From: Owenweeksia sp.
GTDB taxonomy: Bacteria > Bacteroidota > Bacteroidia > Flavobacteriales > Schleiferiaceae
Direction of reading: 5' to 3'
NCBI GenBank assembly: GCA_028285465.1
Contig: JANQPD010000007.1
Span: 1 to 47,034 of the forward strand
Length of the DNA: 47,034 nucleotides
The notes under the pieces were generated by a model, which worked only from the letters and a program-made list of their open reading frames with translations, was not told the origin of the DNA and ran no database searches. Positions 8,888-16,499 of the stretch are shown piece by piece (the stretch's first letter is position 1; every line of letters begins with the position of its first letter). Made by a program: the position numbers and the translations under genes.

Positions 8888-8991
8888 ATCGTTAAGTAAA
8901 AAGAAGCGGCTTTTAGCCGCTTTTTTTATGTTTGGTTGTCCCCTTTCTTACTAGCTGTCCGTAGTAAAGTGTGGAGGCCTTACTTAACGAT
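8888..8991. repeat. 104-nt element bounded by a 12-bp inverted repeat
   Basis: ATCGTTAAGTAA at 8888-8899 and TTACTTAACGAT at 8980-8991 are exact reverse complements 80 nt apart. They enclose the fadA terminator hairpin (8904-8922) and a second hairpin, TTACTA (8948-8953) with TAGTAA (8962-8967). The layout could be a MITE-like remnant or a three-stem RNA just upstream of the PKD-domain gene. No coding potential is seen inside. Confidence 0.5.
8904..8927 (+). terminator. rho-independent terminator of the fad operon
   Basis: AAGCGGCT (8904-8911) pairs with AGCCGCTT (8915-8922) around a TTT loop, followed by a run of seven T. Confidence 0.92.
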
Positions 8992-9006
8992 TAAAAAAAC
9001 GATACG

Positions 9007-10224
9007 ATGAAAAAAATACTATACAGCCTCTCCCTCTTATTGGGATTGAGTTTAGCAAGTTATGCGCAATCTACAACCTTAAGGGGTACCGTTCTGGACT
9101 CGGTGCAACAACCTGTAGAAGGAATGGCCGTCTTCTTTTATGAAAGCACTTCCAATTATGGTGGTAATATAAACACCATTCAAACATTAGAGTACGGGCC
9201 ATCTCAGCTTTTTACATATACAAATGCCAATGGTGAATATACCTTTACGTGGCCTTGGAATTCGTTCGGAGATACTTTAGTAGTTGGCGTATTAGATTGT
9301 CAGGAAAATCTAATTTTAGATACAGAGCCCTATTCAATAGGGGATAGTATTGGTACAGTCAATTTTCAGGTGCCTTGCATCCCAGATACGTGTAAAATAT
9401 TGATAGAGGAGTCTCATAATACTATACCAGGATACTGGAGCTATTATGCAGTTGCTTTGTTTCAGCCAAGTCATGGCAATCATTTGTGGGATTATGATAA
9501 TAATATTCGAACAAGGCCTGTTGTCAGTAATCCCCAGTGGGCCATATGGTATCCTGATACCATGACTGTGCTATCTCCTACAGCACCGCATAAGGTATGT
9601 TATAGCCACTCCGCCTGCCCACCCACTTGCCTCGATACCGCCCGGTGTTCAGCGCATTTCTTTGTAGATCAGACTAATTCTATAAACTTTCAAGGACAAG
9701 TCATACTTTGGGAGAATAGTATAACACGTGGAACGACCAATTACTTCTGGGATTTTGGAGACGGAAATACTTCTAATGCTCAATACCCAACGCATACTTA
9801 TGCAGATACAGGTGTGTATCTGGTATGTCTTACCATAACATCTGTTTTAGGAACAGATACCTGTACCGACACCTTCTGCGATTCGGTAGGTTTTGATGCC
9901 AACGGCAATCTGGTATACAAAACGGGTCAGCAGGGTTTCACGATTAATGTGATAGACCCCAAGACTGTAGGGTTAGAGGAAACGACACTAGAAAATAGTT
10001 TTAGTTTGTATCCAAATCCCAGCAATGGAAGTGTAAATCTACATTGGGAGGAGCACATTGAGGTTACTAAGGTGGAGTTAATGCACATCAATGGCCAATT
10101 GGTGCAAAGCGAGCAGGTTGAGCAAGCAAGTAACCTACAGTTGGAGGGTTTACAAAATGGACTGTATGTCTTACGTATTATGAGCGATCAAGGTGTAACA
10201 AGTCTTCGTTTGATGGTAGAATAA
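9007..10224 (+). CDS. T9SS-secreted protein with PKD domain and C-terminal sorting domain
   Basis: This is a predicted cell-surface or extracellular protein exported by the Sec and type IX systems. Seen: a signal peptide (KKILYSLSLLLGLSLASYAQ), an N-terminal beta-sandwich with carboxypeptidase-regulatory-like start TTLRGTVLDSVQQPVEGMAV (residues 23-42), a PKD domain with the hallmark NYFWDFGDGNTS and HTYADTGVYLV (about residues 215-290), and a type A sorting domain with FSLYPNPSNGSVNLHW and GLQNGLYVLRI in the last 80 residues. Function beyond surface display or adhesion cannot be read. It lies directly upstream of the sigma/anti-sigma pair, separated by 88 nt containing a perfect hairpin, so it may be connected with that system. 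Confidence 0.88.
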   Translation: MKKILYSLSLLLGLSLASYAQSTTLRGTVLDSVQQPVEGMAVFFYESTSNYGGNINTIQTLEYGPSQLFTYTNANGEYTFTWPWNSFGDTLVVGVLDCQENLILDTEPYSIGDSIGTVNFQVPCIPDTCKILIEESHNTIPGYWSYYAVALFQPSHGNHLWDYDNNIRTRPVVSNPQWAIWYPDTMTVLSPTAPHKVCYSHSACPPTCLDTARCSAHFFVDQTNSINFQGQVILWENSITRGTTNYFWDFGDGNTSNAQYPTHTYADTGVYLVCLTITSVLGTDTCTDTFCDSVGFDANGNLVYKTGQQGFTINVIDPKTVGLEETTLENSFSLYPNPSNGSVNLHWEEHIEVTKVELMHINGQLVQSEQVEQASNLQLEGLQNGLYVLRIMSDQGVTSLRLMVE

Positions 10225-10268
10225 AGAACTCAAGATGTTAGCTTAAAACCGCAGATTCCCGGATAAAT

Positions 10269-10296
10269 CTCATGGCTAGTCTATACTAGCCATGAG
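10269..10296 (+). promoter_or_regulatory. perfect 12-bp hairpin in front of the sigma-factor gene
   Basis: CTCATGGCTAGT (10269-10280) and ACTAGCCATGAG (10285-10296) form a perfect stem with a CTAT loop, ending 16 nt before the sigma-factor ATG. No T-run follows, so it is a poor intrinsic terminator. It may be a dyad operator or a translation-controlling hairpin. No TAnnTTTG element is visible between 10225 and 10312. Confidence 0.6.
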
Positions 10297-10312
10297 CATT
10301 TGTCTTTAAAAG

Positions 10313-10882
10313 ATGACCGTACAATTACAAAAAACCATTAAAAGGTGTTTAAAGCATGATCAAAAGGCACAGTTTGAGCTGTACCAGTTGAGTTTTGATT
10401 GCCTTATGCAAACGTGTAGGCGCTACAAACGAAACAGGGATGATGCGCTGGCACTTTTAAATGATGGGTTCTTAAAAATCCTATTGAATTTGAAATCCTA
10501 TGATGCCAAACAAGATTTTTTTCCCTGGGCCTCAACCATAATGGTGCGCACCGCTATCGATGATTACCGAAAGCACAAAGCGTATAAGAAGGAGACGGAT
10601 TTGTCCGATAGTGACGTGGAACTGGAGGCATTAAACATGCAACAGCTACATCTGGATATTGTGGATCAGCTATCCGCTAAAGAAGTACAGGATATGATTT
10701 TTGAACTTCCCGAAAACGAACGGGTGGTGTTTAATCTTTTTGAATGGGAGGGATACAAGCATCAGGAGATTGCGGAGAAACTAGGGGTAACGGAACGCAC
10801 GACCAAACGGTATTTAAGATCGGCCAAAATGCGGTTGAAAAAAATGATTGAAAAGCGAAGTGATTTAAGAAAGGTAATCTGA
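10313..10882 (+). CDS. ECF-type RNA polymerase sigma factor
   Basis: This is a group IV (extracytoplasmic function) sigma-70 factor of 189 residues. Seen: region 2, from about residue 20 to 90, with LMQTCRRYKRNRDDALALLNDGF and a -10-binding segment DFFPWASTIMVRTAIDDYRKHK; and region 4, from about 125 to 180, with LPENERVVFNLFEWEGYKHQ and the helix-turn-helix IAEKLGVTERTTKRYLRSAK. It shares the stop/start TGATG with the next gene, whose N-terminal cytoplasmic segment is the likely anti-sigma partner. It would be released by a signal from the envelope and direct transcription of target genes, which are unknown here; the PKD-domain gene upstream is a candidate by position only. Confidence 0.93.
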   Translation: MTVQLQKTIKRCLKHDQKAQFELYQLSFDCLMQTCRRYKRNRDDALALLNDGFLKILLNLKSYDAKQDFFPWASTIMVRTAIDDYRKHKAYKKETDLSDSDVELEALNMQQLHLDIVDQLSAKEVQDMIFELPENERVVFNLFEWEGYKHQEIAEKLGVTERTTKRYLRSAKMRLKKMIEKRSDLRKVI

Positions 10883-12345
10883 TGGCAAGCATTTGGAAGA
10901 AAATAATAGAGAAAGTAAATAGTCTGCCAAAGGACGAAGCACATGCGGCTGATTGGGAAGCCATGCATGCAAAAATAGTGGCGCATCCGGATCTAAATGT
11001 GCCTAATAGACGTTTACGCTATTTACCTATTCTTTTGATTGGCCTGGCATTATTAACCCTGACGGGCGTTGGCATTGGCTATATGTGGTCCAATTCAGCT
11101 GAAAAAGTGGAGCGCGCTGTAAAACCGGTTCAATCTGAGTTGCCCCTTAGTGCCAGGACATCAACTGTTGAATTACCGGAAGAAGCGAATGCATCAAATG
11201 CCAACATAAGCCAAAAGGAAAGGATTACACCGAAGCCTGTTCCAAATAGCAAAAATACTATAGCAAATAAGCCGGCTTTGGTTAAATCGAAACCGGAAGA
11301 GTTCGTAAATGAAGAAGCCGGCCTAGATGAGGATGCATTAGAGCGTACTCTGTTAAAGGCTAAATCCCAGGTCACTTCATTAACAGCTGGTTCTCCAACC
11401 ATGGAAAATGCTACAGAGCATTTTGCACAATCTGTTCAAGAACAATTAGGTTTGGACCATGAACAGCAGCCAGAAACAGCAAAAGAGGCTGAGGCTGTTG
11501 GTCCTCTTGAAGCAGAAGCCGAGAATGAAGAACCCTCCATAGTTCCTAAAACAGAGGAAGAAGTAAGTAGTACGGAAAAGAAGATGTCCCGGGATCTTAG
11601 TGAGCCAGATAACCATACAACTGACTCAAAAACAATGGAAGCTGAAACGGAAGAAGAGTTGCCTTCTAAGACAGACACAGCGTTGAGCATACCCTCCAAA
11701 GAAGAGATTCCGGAACAAGCGCCAGCTACCAATGCCCCTTCCTTTACAGAATTGGGCTTTAAGCTAAATGCGATTAATGCCAACGGACTGGTCCTAACGA
11801 ATTTCCAAAGCGGTTTCATAGGTTATGGGGGTGGGTTTGATGTAGATTGGAGCAGCGGAAAATGGCTGATTAATACGGGGTTGTATGCTTATCAGTTAGA
11901 ATATGATCCTTTTCAAACCGGTGCAATTGACCCGTCAGGTCTTGATACGAGCTATACATCGGTATGGGTAGTGTTAGGACCTAATCGAGGAGAATATGTT
12001 GATGTAATCACAGGTGTTGATACGGCTGCTGTAAATCTCAGGCAACAAATAAGCTACGTAGAAATGCCCATTCTGTTGGGCAGACGGTTTGAGTTTAACC
12101 GATACACCTTTGATATCTACGCAGGAACCTTATTAAATCAACTCGTTCAAAGCGGTAGCGGAGAAACAGCCGCAAGGCAATCGATGGGTGTTGATCTATT
12201 GTTTCAACCTTCCATTGCTTATCAATTAAGCGAAAGCTGGTCACTAAAGGCAAGAGTAGGTTTGCGCTATAGTTTGCTGAACCAAGATTTTAGAGCACAG
12301 CAGTTTTCCAATAATTTTCAAATAGGTGTAAGTTACCACCGGTAA
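10882..12345 (+). CDS. candidate dual-membrane-spanning anti-sigma factor with outer-membrane barrel
   Basis: This 487-residue protein shows a four-part layout. A short soluble N-terminus (1-45) contains a W..M..K pattern (DWEAMHAKI) common in Bacteroidota anti-sigma segments. One transmembrane helix follows at about 48-69 (YLPILLIGLALLTLTGVG). A low-complexity acidic linker rich in E, A, K, S and T runs from about 70 to 288. The C-terminal domain of about 200 residues (290-487) has alternating beta strands typical of porin/PorT-like barrels. There is no signal peptide. This matches the dual membrane-spanning anti-sigma (Dma) proteins described in Bacteroides thetaiotaomicron, where the N-terminus holds a sigma factor in the cytoplasm and the barrel sits in the outer membrane. 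Its start overlaps the sigma-factor stop codon. The assignment is inferred from architecture and context. Confidence 0.8.
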   Translation: MASIWKKIIEKVNSLPKDEAHAADWEAMHAKIVAHPDLNVPNRRLRYLPILLIGLALLTLTGVGIGYMWSNSAEKVERAVKPVQSELPLSARTSTVELPEEANASNANISQKERITPKPVPNSKNTIANKPALVKSKPEEFVNEEAGLDEDALERTLLKAKSQVTSLTAGSPTMENATEHFAQSVQEQLGLDHEQQPETAKEAEAVGPLEAEAENEEPSIVPKTEEEVSSTEKKMSRDLSEPDNHTTDSKTMEAETEEELPSKTDTALSIPSKEEIPEQAPATNAPSFTELGFKLNAINANGLVLTNFQSGFIGYGGGFDVDWSSGKWLINTGLYAYQLEYDPFQTGAIDPSGLDTSYTSVWVVLGPNRGEYVDVITGVDTAAVNLRQQISYVEMPILLGRRFEFNRYTFDIYAGTLLNQLVQSGSGETAARQSMGVDLLFQPSIAYQLSESWSLKARVGLRYSLLNQDFRAQQFSNNFQIGVSYHR

Positions 12346-12540
12346 ATCCAAAGCTTAAAACGACCCCTTAGGTATTGTACTATTGTGTTACTATCCATCA
12401 CAGTCGTTAGTACCGGGTTTTATAACAAGCTAACTGAAATGGTATAGTCATGCCTTTGGAAAGGCAAAACCTGCCTGTAAAACGCTATTGACCATTCAAT
12501 AATTGACTTCTTGAACATTTCTGAGCATGGAGGGTAATTT
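12346..12540. other. intergenic region before the acyl-CoA dehydrogenase operator
   Basis: This stretch of about 195 nt between the barrel-protein gene and the operator at 12541 has no convincing open frame. It contains a small dyad, TGCCTTT (12451-12457) with AAAGGCA (12460-12466), not followed by a T-run. No other signal is seen. Confidence 0.5.
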
Positions 12541-12556
12541 ATTATGCATGCATAGT
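12541..12556. promoter_or_regulatory. second copy of the MarR-type operator
   Basis: ATTATGCATGCATAGT matches the marR operator ACTATGCGCGCATAGT at 13 of 16 positions, and its central 12 bp (TATGCATGCATA) form a perfect palindrome. It ends 9 nt before a TATATTTG -7 element, exactly as in front of marR. This supports joint control of the acyl-CoA dehydrogenase and the marR-fad operon by one regulator. Confidence 0.75.
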
Positions 12557-12565
12557 TTATTTTCA

Positions 12566-12573
12566 TATATTTG
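12566..12573 (+). promoter_or_regulatory. -7 promoter element of the acyl-CoA dehydrogenase gene
   Basis: TATATTTG matches TAnnTTTG. The predicted leader of about 55 nt contains a small hairpin, GCATCA (12578-12583) with TGATGC (12591-12596). Confidence 0.65.
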
Positions 12574-12633
12574 AAGGGCATCAGCTAGGGTGATGCGCGA
12601 ACCGTTGCATAAGAAACTTAAATAGAAGATATC

Positions 12634-14442
12634 ATGTCAGAAACGAATACCGCTCAAGAAAAATTCCTCAAAGGAGGAGCATTTATTATAGAAGAAAGCA
12701 AGGCGGAGGATATATTCATTCCCGAAGATTTTACGGAAGAACAATTCATGATGGCACAAGCCACATCAGATTTTGTCGACAAAGAAATTATGCCGCAACG
12801 CGAGCGCTTTGAAAAGAAAGATTATGCGTTTACCGAAGAGCTGATGAAGAAAGCCGGGGAACTGGGTTTGTTGGGGATTTCAGTAGCAGAAGAATATGGA
12901 GGCCTGGGTATGGATTTTAACACCAGTATGCTGGTGTGTGACCGCATCTCCGGCGTTAGCGGTTCTCTCAGTACGGCTTACGGAGCACATACTGGTATTG
13001 GTACGCTTCCTATTTCGCTCTACGGCAGCGAAGCGCAAAAGCAAAAATACCTGCCTAAATTGGCTACCGGCGAATGGATGGGGGCCTATTGCCTCACAGA
13101 ACCCGGTGCGGGGTCGGATGCAAACTCGGGGAAAACCAAAGCGGAGCTTACGGAAGATGGCAAACACTATAAAATAAACGGGCAAAAGATCTGGATATCA
13201 AATGCGGGTTTTGCCAACCTTTTCATTGTTTTTGCCCGCATTGAAGACGATAAATATGTAACCGGTTTTATTGTGGAGCGCACTTATGAGGGCATTAGCT
13301 TTGGCGAAGAAGAGAACAAACTGGGCATCCGTGCCTCTTCAACCCGGCAGGTATTTTTCAATGATTGCCTTGTACCGGTTGAAAATCTTTTAGGGGAAAG
13401 GAATGGAGGTTTCAAAATAGCCATGAATGCCTTGAATTACGGACGTATAAAGTTGGCTGTAGCCTGCCTGGATGCGGGGAAACGGGTGATCACCCATTCT
13501 GTGCAATACGGTAATGAACGCAAGCAGTTTGGCTCACCTATTACCGCGTTTGGTGCTATAAAACATAAACTGGCCGAAATGACCACCAAAATATGGGTGG
13601 CAGAGAGTGCAACGTATCGGGCAGGGCAGGATGTTGAAGACCATATTGCTCGCTTAAAGGGAAACGGGGCAGGTACTTCAGAGTCAAAGCTCAAGGGAGT
13701 GGAAGAGTATGCGATTGAGTGTGCCTTACTTAAGGTGCTCGGTTCTGAAGCTGGAAGTTACATAGCTGATGAAGGGGTACAGATTTACGGAGGTATGGGC
13801 TATAGTGCGGATGCGCCTATGGAATCGGCTTACCGCGATGCGCGTATTGCACGTATTTACGAAGGTACGAACGAAATAAACCGGATGCACAGTGTAGGGA
13901 TGTTGCTTAAAAAAGCCATGAAAGGCGAGCTGGACTTAATGGGTCCGGCCATGCAGGTGGGGGCCTCCCTTATGGAAATCCCCGATTTTGACACACCGGA
14001 TTATACCGCACTTTTTGCAGAGGAAAAAGCACTTCTGCAAAACCTCAAGAAGGCGTTTTTAATGGTAGCTGGCAAAGCCGTAGAAAAGTATACGGTTGAT
14101 ATTGAGGGAGAGCAGGAGCTTTTGATGCATACGGCAGACATGCTGATAGAAATTTATGCAGCAGAGAGTGCCTTGTTGAGGGCCGAAAAACTGGCCGGGC
14201 GAAATGGCGAAGAAGCCACAGCCAACCAGATCGATATGGCGCGTTTGTACCTACACGATGCGATCGAAAAAGTAGGCCATGCAGGCCGTGAAGCGATTTA
14301 TAGTTTCACAGAAGGAGATGAACAACGCATGATGCTTATGGGACTTAAGCGTTTTACCAAAGTGCAAAACCCGCTAAACGTTATTGAAGTGCGCAGGCGT
14401 ATTGCCGATCGGGTGATTGCTGACAACAAGTACAATGCCTGA
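12634..14442 (+). CDS. acyl-CoA dehydrogenase (FAD-dependent)
   Basis: This flavoenzyme catalyses the first oxidation of beta-oxidation, acyl-CoA to trans-2-enoyl-CoA. Seen: the FAD/substrate motif YCLTEPGAGSDANSGKTKAE, QKIWISNAGFANLF, the nucleotide-binding RKQFGSPITAFGAIKHKLAEM, and the terminal signature YEGTNEINRMH with the expected catalytic base Glu410. At 602 residues it is longer than the short/medium-chain enzymes (about 380) by a C-terminal helical extension, as in very-long-chain or Bacteroidota-type dehydrogenases. It stands alone between an operator/promoter and a bidirectional terminator. The operator links it to the fad operon about 8 kb upstream. Electron-transfer flavoprotein genes are not in the window. 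Confidence 0.95.
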   Translation: MSETNTAQEKFLKGGAFIIEESKAEDIFIPEDFTEEQFMMAQATSDFVDKEIMPQRERFEKKDYAFTEELMKKAGELGLLGISVAEEYGGLGMDFNTSMLVCDRISGVSGSLSTAYGAHTGIGTLPISLYGSEAQKQKYLPKLATGEWMGAYCLTEPGAGSDANSGKTKAELTEDGKHYKINGQKIWISNAGFANLFIVFARIEDDKYVTGFIVERTYEGISFGEEENKLGIRASSTRQVFFNDCLVPVENLLGERNGGFKIAMNALNYGRIKLAVACLDAGKRVITHSVQYGNERKQFGSPITAFGAIKHKLAEMTTKIWVAESATYRAGQDVEDHIARLKGNGAGTSESKLKGVEEYAIECALLKVLGSEAGSYIADEGVQIYGGMGYSADAPMESAYRDARIARIYEGTNEINRMHSVGMLLKKAMKGELDLMGPAMQVGASLMEIPDFDTPDYTALFAEEKALLQNLKKAFLMVAGKAVEKYTVDIEGEQELLMHTADMLIEIYAAESALLRAEKLAGRNGEEATANQIDMARLYLHDAIEKVGHAGREAIYSFTEGDEQRMMLMGLKRFTKVQNPLNVIEVRRRIADRVIADNKYNA

Positions 14443-14464
14443 TAGACTTCTGTTTTAGTTAAAC

Positions 14465-14497
14465 AAAAATAATCCCCTTTTAAGGGGATTATTTTTT
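14465..14497. terminator. bidirectional terminator
   Basis: The stem AATCCCCTT (14471-14479) pairs with AAGGGGATT (14482-14490) and extends into an A-run on the left and a T-run on the right, so it can stop the dehydrogenase transcript and the response-regulator transcript coming from the other side. Confidence 0.9.
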
Positions 14498-14558
14498 GCG
14501 TTCTACCGCAGTCAGACGTATTCTTTTTATATGGTTTTGCTTACCCTTGTTTAAAGAA

Positions 14559-14918
14559 CTAAATGGAGCCCAGTAAGCGTGCAAGTTCATCTGCATCAAA
14601 AGGCTTGACAAAGAAATTGATCACATTGGGGTATTTAGTAGATTCTTCCAGGTCCAATTCACTGGTGCTGGAAGTTAGGATGGCTACTTTGTGCTTTCTG
14701 GCATCTCTTTGCATGGCTTGTAAAAATTGCCATCCATCCATAATGGGCATGTTCAGGTCGAGAAAAATGATATCCGGTGCCAGTTCCTCTAATTGGCCAT
14801 ATGCTTCTTCCGGGTCAGTAAAATCAAAAACCTGATGTTCGGGTGCTTTTATCTGAATATATTTCTTCATAATAAAGTTCGACATACTCTGATCGTCTAC
14901 TAACATTATTCTTTTCAT
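14559..14918 (-). CDS. single-domain response regulator (CheY-like receiver)
   Basis: This 119-residue protein is a receiver domain with no output domain. Seen: the acidic pair Asp8-Asp9 in MLVDDQ, the phosphorylation site Asp54 in IFLDLNMP, the Thr82/Ser83 switch in LTSSTS and Lys105 in FVKPF. It would act by protein-protein contact after phosphorylation, for example in a phosphorelay or on a motility or secretion component. No histidine kinase is encoded nearby, so its partner is unknown. It is monocistronic and convergent with the acyl-CoA dehydrogenase gene. No promoter consensus is evident upstream on the minus strand. Confidence 0.93.
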   Translation of the reverse strand: MKRIMLVDDQSMSNFIMKKYIQIKAPEHQVFDFTDPEEAYGQLEELAPDIIFLDLNMPIMDGWQFLQAMQRDARKHKVAILTSSTSELDLEESTKYPNVINFFVKPFDADELARLLGSI

Positions 14919-15238
14919 TCCTTTTGCATTGTAATTATCCCCTGCCTCTTATGGTGCTTAATGACGCGTCCTCAATACCCATAGGTGTTATAAAGCAATG
15001 AGAACACTGTAAAAGTATTAAGTTCTTGTTAATGCAGCTAAACTTTTCGATGTATTGCTTTATATGCAAATATGTGACCCTTATTTTGTCAGTTTTTTCA
15101 TCCTTTTTTGCTCAAATGCTTTAAAAGTTTAGCACGTAGGCACACTTGAGAAAATGCTCTTTTTGAAATGCACCGGAACAACCCGGACCTTGCAGACAAA
15201 GGGCAATTCCGCCTGCCTGGTGTAAATGAGTGAATCAT
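14919..15238. other. divergent intergenic region
   Basis: About 320 nt separate the response-regulator start (minus strand) from the DUF1015 gene (plus strand). The region is AT-rich with no credible coding frame. I see no long dyad, repeat or RNA gene in it. The only promoter-like signal is the TACTTTCG at its right end. Confidence 0.5.
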
Positions 15239-15246
15239 TACTTTCG
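15239..15246 (+). promoter_or_regulatory. promoter-like element very close to the DUF1015 start
   Basis: TACTTTCG differs from TAnnTTTG at one position and ends 4 nt before the ATG at 15251. If used, transcription would begin at or next to the start codon. The same geometry occurs before the exonuclease gene at 21753-21765. Confidence 0.4.
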
Positions 15247-15250
15247 CAAC

Positions 15251-16477
15251 ATGATTTCGCTTAAACCTTTTAGGGCTGTAAGGCCACCGCGCGACAAAGC
15301 TTATCTCGTGGCTACGCGCTCTTACTTATCTTATACGGAGGGGGAGTTGGACGAAAAACTTCGAAACAATCCCTATACCTTTTTACACGTGATCAACCCT
15401 AAGAAAGGGCGGAAAATGCCCTTTGGGCGGGATAAATATAGACTGGTTAAAGAGAACTTTGAAGATTTTAAGACCACTGGAATACTCAGGCAGGATGCAA
15501 AACCATGCTATTACATCTACCGCCAGGTAAAAGAGGGGAATGAGTATATAGGTTTGGTGGCTGCGGTGGCAGTAGCCGATTATGAGGCAGGTAAAATAAA
15601 GCGGCACGAAAAAACCCTGACGCAACGTGAACGTATGTTTGCCGATTACCTGGAGGAGACCGGGTTTAATGCTGAGCCGGTGTTGCTTACTTACCGCGAT
15701 GACCTGCGCCTGAACAAGCTTTATGCACACTACATAAAAGAACGCTCGGAGTATGAGTTTACCAGCACAGACCGGGTGCTGCATCAGTTGTGGATAGTAG
15801 AGTCTGAAGAAGAGCAAGCCTTAATTGCTGAGGTGTTTGCCCAACAAGAGGCGCTATATATAGCTGATGGGCATCATCGCAGCGCCAGTTCATATGCCCT
15901 GTCGGATCGCGTGAAAAAGGAGGGATTGGATCTACCGGGAGCAGGTCACTTCATGGCTTTTTTGATTGGGGAAGAGCAAATGAAAGTGTATGAGTTTAAC
16001 CGCCTGGTAAAAGGCTTGAACGGGCTTACAGGCGAAGCGTTTCTGGAACAGCTGAATGCACAGTTCCTGGTGGAGGCAAAAGGTGAAATACCCTATAAGC
16101 CGGAAAAGTTGCATGAATTGGGGATGTACTATAAAGGTGGCTGGTTCAAGCTTGTTCCGCGTACCGGAACTTTTGATCCGCAGCACCCCGTAGAACATCT
16201 GGATGCCCAGATCCTGTCTAAGAATATCTTAAAACCTATTTTGGGAATACTGAACCCAAAAACTGACGTGCGTGTGGGTTTTCTACCTGGTACGGAAGGT
16301 GTGGAGGCACTGATGGCAAAAGTGGATGATGGAGATTGCGATGTGGCTTTTTCATTGTATCCTGTGAGTATTGCACAAATAAAAAGCGTAGCTGATGCGG
16401 GAAAAACCATGCCTCCTAAAAGCACATACATCGAACCCAAACTGCGCAGCGGGCTATTGGTGTATAAGATTGACTAA
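15251..16477 (+). CDS. DUF1015 family protein
   Basis: This 408-residue cytosolic protein belongs to the DUF1015 family, often found next to serine-biosynthesis genes in other genomes. The family has no firmly established function that I can assign here. Seen: the N-terminal family signature KPFRAVRPPRDKAYLVATRSYLSY, followed by NPYTFLHVINP and the conserved ADGHHRSASSYALSD near residue 210. The ATG at 15251 is preferred over the one at 15230, because family members begin with the KPFRA segment. serC and serA are not in the window; the next gene, 22 nt downstream, is a YggS-type PLP protein and is probably co-transcribed. Confidence 0.85.
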   Translation: MISLKPFRAVRPPRDKAYLVATRSYLSYTEGELDEKLRNNPYTFLHVINPKKGRKMPFGRDKYRLVKENFEDFKTTGILRQDAKPCYYIYRQVKEGNEYIGLVAAVAVADYEAGKIKRHEKTLTQRERMFADYLEETGFNAEPVLLTYRDDLRLNKLYAHYIKERSEYEFTSTDRVLHQLWIVESEEEQALIAEVFAQQEALYIADGHHRSASSYALSDRVKKEGLDLPGAGHFMAFLIGEEQMKVYEFNRLVKGLNGLTGEAFLEQLNAQFLVEAKGEIPYKPEKLHELGMYYKGGWFKLVPRTGTFDPQHPVEHLDAQILSKNILKPILGILNPKTDVRVGFLPGTEGVEALMAKVDDGDCDVAFSLYPVSIAQIKSVADAGKTMPPKSTYIEPKLRSGLLVYKID

Positions 16478-16499
16478 TTAAACAGCATATTTACCGGGC

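Noticed and set aside
10963..10976. ATGCATGCA inside the anti-sigma gene as another MarR operator
   Set aside because: It is within coding sequence, lacks the outer half-site bases and has no promoter element beside it.
12451..12466. TGCCTTT-GG-AAAGGCA dyad as terminator of the barrel anti-sigma gene
   Set aside because: The stem is short, the loop too tight, and no T-run follows.
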